A DNA stretch of 64,000 nt from Branchinecta lynchi (taxonomy: Eukaryota; Arthropoda; Branchiopoda; Anostraca; Branchinectidae): contig JAKZAP010000022.1 of NCBI GenBank assembly GCA_023053575.1, positions 15,046,518 through 15,110,517 of the forward strand. The letters are read 5' to 3'. Both the position numbers and the translations under genes were made by a program. Numbering within the stretch: position 1 is the first letter of the stretch; every line of letters starts with the position of its first letter. The notes under the pieces are model-generated. The model searched no databases. It saw only the letters and a list, made by a program, of their open reading frames with translations, and was not told where the DNA came from. Below are positions 56,020 to 64,000 of the stretch, piece after piece.

Positions 56020-56176
56020 CAGGCCCGTATACAGGAATTTATTTCGGGCGGGGGGGGGGGCGGGGGGCCTGCGGGTCGGACAAAAGGGTACAAAAAAGAC
56101 ATAGGTCAGCGGAAAAACCCTATAAAAATTATTATTTTTGCATGTTTCGGGGGGATTAACCCTGGATACGGCCCTG
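56020..56176 (+). mobile_element. hAT-like MITE, family A copy 9
   Basis: Family A ends with a near-perfect duplication: GGCGGCTC at 56010-56017 and GGCGGCTG at 56177-56184. Two or three extra bases at the left boundary make the exact start uncertain. Confidence 0.8.
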
Positions 56177-56184
56177 GGCGGCTG

Positions 56185-57014
56185 TTACATCAAGTTCGGC
56201 CAACTCTGCTCTTTGCGCATGGAGGTAAAGAATCATACTACTTCCGATTATTTTTTATATCTCTAAGCTATTTTACTGATATAACTTTATTGACAAGCCC
56301 TACCTCTCAACTTCCATGACGTACTCTAAGCAAAGAGCTTTAAATATCCTTACAATCCTGTCTGGCCACTTTCGTTTTCAAGACTACACACTCGAGCGAA
56401 AGTGAAGATGTATAGTTTAATGTTCAACTGATCAAAACTACGGGTAGACTAAAGTGCTGAACGCGTAACTGTGGGATTTACTTCAAATTTGACGTAACAA
56501 TACCGCCACTGGGGCACCCGAAACCCAGATGACCTTCGGGGAGGCTACCTTGTATCCGCAATAAGGGGTACGGAATATGGGGTAATAACCTATGGAGGAG
56601 CATCTTCAGCTTTTGCGAAGGCATCTTGGTAGCCAACGACCTGATAAATGACTCGTTTTTTGGACAACTGCTCTGGCAGAAGAGCAAATTATATGATGAG
56701 GATAATGGCAAAAAAGGAGCGGTCTTGAGAACATGTAAATGTATGGTTATGGGGGGTTCACGAACCCAGTCAGCTAAAGATGACGCAACAACTATTTTGG
56801 AAGTGTTCTAGGGCCATCTGCACATCCTGGGGGTCACTGACCAAAAAGAAGAGGGAACAGTCTGTCCGTGACTATCTTTGACTGTCTGATAGCGCAGTAA
56901 ATCTCAAAGGGATTGACATATTTCGTTCAAACTTGGTGTGAGGATACAATGGAAAGTACAGCTCAAGCTCGTAGACGGGCCCCGTAGCCTTATATTTACG
57001 GGTGAGAGATGATC
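56185..57014. other. Region with a relic of the GTCTGTCCGTCTGTC repeat
   Basis: 56850-57010 is a decayed relative of the inverted-repeat arm (CTCAAAGGGATTGACATATT, AAACTTGGTGTGAGGATAC). Another relic is at 63680-63830. A short plus-strand frame at 56503-56636 (LRGGYLVSAIRGTEYG) is unexplained. Confidence 0.4.
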
Positions 57015-57105
57015 AAATTAGGTTGTCCAAGAAACCTCCCCGATGAAACATTACAAAACGTCCCTAGTGCGAAACGTCCCAATGACAAAACGTCCCCACA
57101 AAAAA
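57015..57105 (+). mobile_element. Element K, one arm
   Basis: Contains TTAGGTTGTCCAAGAAACCT and repeated AAACGTCCC/AAAACGTCCCC units as in 16608-16800. The second arm was not found. Confidence 0.5.
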
Positions 57106-57224
57106 ATAAAAAAATTCATTGTTTTAGGAGTTCAAGGTTCGTGTCAGACAAAACGCGGATCCCCTTTCTGAAAAAAGTCAAACATTTTGTAGCATTTCAT
57201 ATACTAAAATGATGAAAATATAAC

Positions 57225-57404
57225 ATAAGAGACCCCCATCTTGCTATTTCTAACCTGATTTCTAACCTACAATATAAAAATCAAGTTCCACCCCTTGAGC
57301 AAAATTCTCAGAGCTTAAGTGTATATGTAGGCTATGTAATATGCTCAGTTGTTAGTCAGAGAGTTTTCAGTTTTTAATTGCTAATTTTCTTTTTCCTTTT
57401 TTGT
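57225..57404 (+). mobile_element. LINE 3' UTR (family N copy 2)
   Basis: GAGCAAAATTCTCAGAGCTT, then GTTAGTCAGAGAGTTTTCAG, leading directly into the left arm of the long inverted repeat. Confidence 0.5.
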
Positions 57405-60400
57405 TCCCTACTACTTTTTGGGATCCCAAAACGAAAGTGGAGGGATACCTATGACATCGCAAAAGTTGTCTGTGAGCACGATAACTCTCGAATGGAATGA
57501 GATATTTTGATGAAACTTGGTGGGAGGATCCTTTGGTGCGAAATGTCGAGTTCATCGCAGCTGTGCTCTGTAGCCCTGCAGTTAGGGGTGGGGGTTCAAA
57601 TTAAGGGACAAAGAAAATATTTTTAAACAGCTAATGAGATAGTCGGACACGGGGTAAGAAGACATTCTGAAGATGAACATGAAAATCATTTTCCGGCCAA
57701 AACTGGAAAGTTTGTTAAAAGTAAAAGTTGTATTTAAAGTTGATTAGATGTTCGATTTAGGGGTAAGAAGCCATGCTGAACGCTTATGTGAAATCATTTT
57801 CTACGCGGTCAAGTAGTTCACCCGGAATCCGGCCCAAATCGGAAAATTTGTTAAAAGTAAAAGTTGTATTTGTAGTCGATTAGATGTCCGATTTAGGGCT
57901 GAAATATATGCTGAATCCGTACATCACAATCATTTTTTAGTCGAACATATAATTCGTCCGGAATCCGGGAACCGGAAAATTTGTTATAAGCTAAATTTTT
58001 ATTTGAAGTTGATTAGATGTTATAGGGGTAAGGAGATACGCTGAATTCGTTTTTTAGCTTAATTTCTTCGCCACAAAAGTGTCCGTCTGTCTGTGACCCA
58101 ATTGTCTGGATCAAATATTAAATTTGTGGGATCCCATCGAAACCTTTGGTCTTGTTCTGTCTGAAATGACGGTTGATATTAATATATTTAGTTTGTTTAT
58201 TTGTGTGTCCCATTTACCTGATCTCTGCTATAGTTTGCGATTACTTTATTCACAGTTGCGATATGGCTCAATCATGTTCTAAATTTTTGTTTTGTTGATG
58301 ACTAAAGGACCGGTATTTGACTAAGCACCTTCTTTTCTACGTCCATTACAGTTCCGTCCATCGTCACTTTTCGAGATCTCCAACTTCCTATACTTTTTTA
58401 AACGCCCCTACGGCACTACGTGATCTGATTTTTCTGTTTTCACTATGGAGATAGATGTTTAATGAAGCCCTGGGCCATTAACAGAAACAAACAAAAACAG
58501 TACATCCTTTACATTCACTGTACGAGCGAAATTTGCATAAACTTAAACAAGACCAAAGGTTTCGATTGCATTCCAAAAATTAATATTTGATCCAGACAAT
58601 TGGGTCTTGTCTTCGCCAGATTTCAGTCTTCAGCAGACTCCTTCTATTAAAATTCACAAACAGACAAATAGCTAATCGTACGAGAAACCAAGTTCAGATA
58701 TTGATTCATCACGTGTGTTTACCCCTACAAGTCATATCTGTTTTGACGAAAACCTCCTGCCATTCCCGGTTTCGGCAGAATTCCGGAACTACTTATCCGG
58801 TGAAAAAAGAAAGCTCAAAAATGAACTCAGCGTATCCGCTTTCCCCATTACTGAACATCTAATCAACTTAAATAAAAACTTACTTATAACAAAGTTTCCG
58901 TCTTTAGCCAGATTCCGGTCGAACTATATGTCCGGGTAAAAAATGATTGTCATACAGGGATTCAGCATCTCTGCTTACCCCCCAAACGGATATCTAATCA
59001 ACTACAAATAAAATTTTAACTTTTAACAATTTTCCGGTTTTGGCCGTATTCTGGGCGAACGACTTGTCCGGGTAGAAAATTGTTTTCACATAAATGTTCA
59101 GCATGTCTTCTTACCCCTAAACCGAACATGTAATCAACTCCAAATAAAACTTTTACCTTTAACAAACTTTCCGGTTTGGGGCAGATTCCGGGCAAACTAC
59201 TTGTCCGACGAGAAAATGGTTTTCCCATAAATGTTTAGCATGTCTTCTTACCCCTAAATCAAACATCTAATCAACTCCAAATAATTACTTCTTTTTGTTT
59301 TTTATTTTATTTAACTTTTTTGCCCGTGAACAACAAAGTGAAAAACACGGAGTACATACAAAAGAAGAAAAAGAATTGAACATAACACACATACCTAAAT
59401 AAAATATAGCATCTACACGTGCTGTCTAAATGGTGAAGAAGTCACCATAGACAATACGGGTTAATGTGTACTCACACAAATTTCTGGCAGCTCGTCTTCG
59501 AGCTCTTTTTTCAATTTTCTCCAGACGTAGTGCGGGGTAAATAATACGATTTCGATTACAAACTGAAGTGTTTCTGACCCATAGTGGCAATCTCCGAAGA
59601 AACTTGCAGTACTTCAAGTACGAAGTTCTGATTTTTCGCCGCTTAGTAACGCTAAGAACGGAGCACAGAGGGTAAATATAAAACACATTCGGAGAAACAA
59701 CAGCACTGAATAGACGCGCAAGCACCGCCCGATTCACAGTCTTTTTAAGACCAACGAGCCTACCGTATCCGCGGCGCATTTTTTCAATGGTACCGTCTCG
59801 TAAATAAGCTCTAGTTGACACAAAATCAGTTCCGTAACGAACTCCAAGGTATGTGATGACTTAGCAGCTGGGATCACCGCAGATCCAACACACAAACTCG
59901 TATCAGGCACAGATATAGACGAAAAAACAACAAACTCTGTCTTTGATGGGTTAACTGTTAGAACAATCTTTCCGTAACCTTCAATTAGCATAGCAACATT
60001 CCTCTCAAGAGACGAAAAGTCAGTGCTGAGAAGCAGTAAATCGTCAGCATAAGAAATAAACGACAGATCCACATTATCAATCGAGAATGAACCTTTAAAA
60101 TGACGAGTCACACTATAAATAGCTGTATTGAAAAGAACAGGACTAAGCGGAGATCCCTGCTTAACTCCTTTTCTAATCTTAATCTCATCCTCGCACGTTT
60201 GTCCTTGAAAACCCTTAAAAAATACCACCGAAGCTGCATACCAATTTGCTAGAAGACGAACAATGTGGGCATCAATACCAGAATCGAGGAGAGCTAGTAA
60301 TGCTTGTGGGTGGAGTATTGAATCAAATGCGGCAGAAATGTCAACACTGCATATATACAACGGTTTTTTCAGCGTATGAGTCTTGTTTAACGCTTTCCTT

Positions 60401-60835
60401 AGTAGAATATATGCAAAAGCACAAAACCAAGGCCCTTAACTGAATCCCAACTGCTCGTCAGAAAGTTTTAACAAACTTTCGGGTTTTGGCCGGATTTCGG
60501 GCGAACTACTTGTCCGATGACCAAATAGTCTTCACCATCGTGTTCAGAATGCCTTCTTACTCCATAATCGACTATCACGTTATCTGTTTAAATCATATTT
60601 TATTTGCCCCTTAATTTAAACCCCTCCCCCTAAATGTAGGGCTACAGAGCCCATCTACAAACTTGACCCAATGAATCCTCACACCAAGTTTCATCAAAAT
60701 ATCTAATTCCCTTCGAGAGTTATCGTGCTCACAGACAGACGGACAGACGGAAATTTTTGCGATGTCATAGGTATCCCTCCACTTACGTTTTGGGATCCCA
60801 AAAACAACTCTCCTCAATCTCAAAACTAACCTCAC
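57405..60835. repeat. Long inverted repeat, right arm split by a LINE
   Basis: The left arm (57405-58163) begins TTTTTGGGATCCCAAAACG. The right arm runs 58547-59282 and 60455-60835, ending CGTTTTGGGATCCCAAAAA. The inner borders CAATTGTCTGGATCAAATAT and ATATTTGATCCAGACAATTG face each other across a 380-bp core. Each arm includes repeated units of about 130 bp with TAGGGGTAAGAAG, GTTAAAAGTAAAAGTTGTAT and GTTGATTAGATGT. Confidence 0.78.
59283..60440 (-). pseudogene. Non-LTR retrotransposon reverse transcriptase fragment, frameshifted
   Basis: The minus strand from 60440 reads AYILLRKALNKTHTLKKPLY, then ICSVDISAAFDSI (RT block with catalytic Asp), GVKQGSPLSPVLFNTAIYS and FISYADDLLLLS (YADD active site). 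Near 59862 a frameshift moves to VITYLGVRYGTDFVSTRAYL and continues to a stop at 59426. The fingers and endonuclease domain are absent (5' truncation), and an A-rich tail follows near 59283-59320. The C-terminus resembles 26217-26516. It replaced nothing and lies inside the right arm of the inverted repeat. Not functional. Confidence 0.9.
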
Positions 60836-60850
60836 ATACTTTTAATTGTC

Positions 60851-61096
60851 TTACTTAAACGGTCCATAAATGCACCAATCCACTTCTAGGGTTTGTAACA
60901 AGCCTTTTGTGTTAAGTAGATCGTTTACTGACATAACTATACCATTCAAAAACTTATCACGCGGGACAGATAGCTCCTGGCACTTGTAAAGAAGATGGTC
61001 CAGCTCCCCTACCTCGACTTTCCAAAATTTACACCTCAAATTAAACTGGAAGACATATATGGCTCTTTCGACCCATGCTGGACTCCCGCTTGTCAA
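60851..61096 (-). pseudogene. LINE zinc-knuckle relic
   Basis: The frame contains NLRCKFWKVEVGELDHLLYK, then CQELSVPRDKF, a C-x-x-[C to W]-H-x4-C knuckle with the second Cys lost. The C-terminus is followed by the border of the long inverted repeat, so that repeat may be part of this element's 3' UTR. Confidence 0.6.
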
Positions 61097-61139
61097 TTCC
61101 GAACAGCTTATTTATTTACCAATTCATTGATTAATTTTT

Positions 61140-63430
61140 TTATGGCACTTGAGCTTACTCAAGTGCCATATAGCGATTGTAATTTCTGTCCGTCAGTCGG
61201 TCTGTCGGTCTGTCGGTCCCGGTTTTGCTAGTTCGGGCACTTCCAGATAAGCTAGGACGATGAAACTTGGCAGGCATATCAGGAACTGGACCAGATTAAA
61301 TTAGAAATTGTCGCTTCCTCGATCCGACCATCTGGAGGGGAGTGGAGGGAGGGGGAATCCCGAAAAAATAGGAAAAATGAGATATTTTTAGCTTACGAAC
61401 TGGTGATTGGATCTTAATGAAACTTGATATATGGAAGGACTTCGTGTCTCAGACCCTCCATTTTAAATCCAGACCGGATCCGGTGACACTGGGGGGAGTT
61501 GGAGGGGGAAACCGGAAATCTTGGAAAACACTTAGAGTGGAGGAATCCGGATGAAACTTGGTGGAAAGTACAAGCAAAAGTCCTAGATACGTGACTGATA
61601 TAACCGGAACGGATCCGCTCACTTTGGGGGAGTTGGGGGGGGGGAGAAGTCCGAATTTGTAGTGATCCCGTGAGTTCCGTGCTTCCTGATGTGCTGGGAC
61701 GATGGAAATTTACAGGTATGTCTGGGACCCGACCAAATTAAATAGTAAATCGTCAATTCCCCGATTCAACCATCTGGGGGGGGGGGGGGGGGGTGGAGGG
61801 AGGGTGAAGCCAAAATTTGAGGTATTTTTAGCTTGCGAACGGGTGATGGGATCTTGATGAAAATTGATATTTAGGATGACCTCGTGTTCAGACATCTCAC
61901 TTTAAATCCGGGCCGGATCCGATGACACTGGGGGGAGTTGGAGGAGGGAACCGGAAATTTTGAGAAACGCTTAAAGTGGAGGGACCGGGATGAAACTTGG
62001 TGGGAAAAATAAGCACAGGTCCTAGCCACGTCATTGACATAACCGGACCGGATCAGGGCACTGTGGGGGAGTTGGGGTGGGGGTCCGGATTTCTAGTGAT
62101 CCCGCGAGTTCGGCATACTTCCTGATGTCCTAGGGCGATGAAACTTGGCTGGTATGTCAGGGATCCGAACAGATTGACTTGAGAACAGCCGTTTCCCCGA
62201 CCCGACCATCGTGGGGGGAATGGGTGGATGGGGAGTCCGGAATCTAGTGGCGTGCATAACTTTTGAACGGGTGATCGGATTTGAATGAAACTTGTCTGGT
62301 GAGCTATCGCCTTGGATGTTCAGTGTCACGTCCGGGTCGGGTCCAATACCTATGGGGATGGGGGGTGGGGGTGGAAAACTCAAGAAACTCTAAAAGCAGA
62401 GGGATTAGGACGAAACTTAAGGGATGGAACAAGCATTAGGCATAGATGAAATTGACGGAGCCAGATGGTTTTGGGGCTCAGTGGGGGGAGTTGGAGGGGG
62501 TTTCCTGGAATTCCGGTAGTCGTGAGTTAGAATAGTTCCAGATGTAGAACGACAACGAAACTTTGCAGGCATATTAGCGACCCGAATTATCTTGACTTAA
62601 GAACCTGACACAACATACCCCCGGAAACTTCCGTTCCTAGATCCGAGCATTTTTTGGGGAGCAAGAGAAGAGAAATATGGAAATTGACTTCTATAAATTG
62701 CGAACGAGTGGTCTGATTCGAGTGAAACTTCATGGGTGATACGAATCGATGGCCTCGACATGTAAAACATGCGTTCGAACCATATGCGACCACGATTAGG
62801 GGAATTGGGGGTGGGGGGACTTTTGACATGCACAAAAACCAAACGGATGGACCGAATGAGATGCAAATTCGACAATGTCGAGTATATGCGGCCTACATTT
62901 GTTATTTGGCGTCTGGGCCGGATTCGGCCAAGGTAGGGGGGGTACTGGAAACTTGCAGATGGGCTATGCTCCAATTTCAGTAAAACTTGATGGACAGGAA
63001 CAGGGAATTAAGAGATTGGGCCCGAACCGGCTCCGACATCGTTGGTGGGAGGGGGGGGGGGGTACCGGAACTTTCCAAAAATGCTCAGATTCGAGTGAAA
63101 CTTGATAGATGGTATAAAAGAAGATGCTTTAGGTGGTCGATTTTTTTTATTCCGAACCAGATTCGGCCACGGTAGGTGGAGATAGAGTGAGTACCGGAAA
63201 TCCTGTAGCACGTCTAGGGATCAAACAAATGGATTTATTGGGATGAAAGTTTGAACAGTCATGTGCATTTGCTACAGACAATCTAGACGATGCCGGAACA
63301 GCTCAGAAATGAGTGAAACTAAATATCCTATTTCTATTTCCGAACCGCATTTTTGGATGGCGGGTGTATTTTGTGACGTTCTCATCTACTTTCTTGTACA
63401 TCCTACTCGTACAAGTGCCGTATGAGCTCG
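61140..63430. repeat. Tandem array, about 146-bp subunits in about 440-bp triplets
   Basis: ATGAAACTTGG-type anchors recur near 61261, 61417, 61551, 61697, 61856, 61988, 62139, 62284, 62409, 62550, 62721, 62980 and 63095. Every third unit carries CCCGACC-ATCTGG-type sequence (near 61330, 61770, 62205, 62640), giving a higher-order period of about 418-441 bp. G-rich blocks such as GGGGGAGTTGGGGG recur. The left edge holds the hairpin GGCACTTGAG-CTTA-CTCAAGTGCC (61144-61167). Confidence 0.75.
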
Positions 63431-63483
63431 TAGCTCTTGTTTTCAGAAACACCGGTTATGAAAGTTTGACATGATACTCTCAA

Positions 63484-63580
63484 TCAATCAATCAATTTTA
63501 TTTCAGCTTAAGCCATAAAAAAAAAACAAAAAAAAAAACACATACTACTCAAAACAAACAAAACAACACACATACGACCC
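63484..63580 (-). mobile_element. LINE 3' end with (TTGA)n tail
   Basis: CAATCAATCAATCAATTTTA border, then CAGCTTAAGCCATAAAAAAA. On the minus strand it ends AATAAAATTGATTGATTGAT, the same tail as at 54920-54945. Confidence 0.5.
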
Positions 63581-64000
63581 TAAGGCTTAACTAATCCATC
63601 AGACTAGCAACTACTGGTAGTGACGTGAACAATGGATCAGCTGCCAGTCCAACAAGGCTATTCTCTGATTTCTGAATACGCATACCGAGAGGGGTGGGGT
63701 GTCGTTTTTTTGGATCAGAAAACTTAAGTGGAGGATACCTGGCTTCGTAAAAGTTGTCCGTCTGTCAGCACGACAACTCTCAAAGGGGTTGAGACTTTCT
63801 GTTTAAACTTGGTGACATAAGAAGTCATCAGTAAAACATGGTAGAAGGGTTAAACCAGAAACATAAAAGATGAGTCGGGAAACAGTTTATCTCGGCTTGG
63901 ACGATAGATAGAACAGTCGGCGGAAGTTTACAAATCAACCTAATTTATCAGATATACTTTTGGTGAACAGCTGTTTGACTCTTAATTAGATTATGTTTGT

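Noticed and set aside
61140..63430. Proline/glycine-rich frames in the right-hand tandem array
   Set aside because: They follow the G-rich blocks of the array units and shift frame from unit to unit.

Overview
This window looks like nuclear DNA of an animal, most likely a marine invertebrate. The evidence is a multi-exon gene with GT-AG introns of 1.8 to 19.6 kb, many non-LTR retrotransposon relics, and dense families of short DNA transposons. Elements beginning with a GTATCCAGG-type terminus and carrying long G/C runs are ones I associate with cnidarian and other marine invertebrate genomes, but the phylum cannot be fixed from this sequence.

One host gene can be supported. It lies on the minus strand and runs through most of the window (52976 down to 3080, continuing past the left end). 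Eight exons were assembled by hand: 52835-52976, 45151-45247, 34480-34576, 14671-14885, 10757-10927, 8864-8995, 6521-6713 and 3080-3296. All seven junctions keep the reading frame. The product is a secreted, animal-type haem peroxidase homologue (peroxidasin/chorion/thyroid/myeloperoxidase superfamily). The exon that should carry the distal haem pocket reads WGQFIQND where active enzymes have WGQ-x-x-DHD. The distal histidine and the haem-linked aspartate are therefore replaced, while the calcium loop (TSYLDGS) and the REHN motif are kept. This suggests a conserved peroxidase-fold protein without normal peroxidase chemistry. The first exon with the start codon and the exons with the proximal histidine are not seen.

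The introns are packed with mobile DNA. The main short families are: (A) nine hAT-like elements, eight with a perfect 8-bp target duplication; (E) four about 0.7-kb TTAA-flanked elements sharing a 70-codon open frame; (F) five about 375-bp TTAA-flanked elements, three of which sit within 75 bp of peroxidase exons; (C) six hairpin elements of about 170 bp; (D) palindromic elements around a TTCGGCCCTTCTTGG core; (H) a fold-back element nested in another repeat. A tandem satellite of about 132 bp next to exon 14671-14885 appears to have copied that exon's splice-donor region. LINE relics include a frameshifted reverse transcriptase with a YADD motif (59430-60440), an L1/Tx1-like 5'-truncated insertion with target duplication and poly(A) tail (37451-39095), and several zinc-knuckle C-termini. 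The right end (57.4-63.4 kb) holds a long inverted repeat split by a LINE and then a tandem array with a period of about 440 bp.

No bacterial-type operon, CRISPR array, rRNA gene or intact transposase was found. Most open frames of 60-130 codons in the window are chance or lie in repeats.
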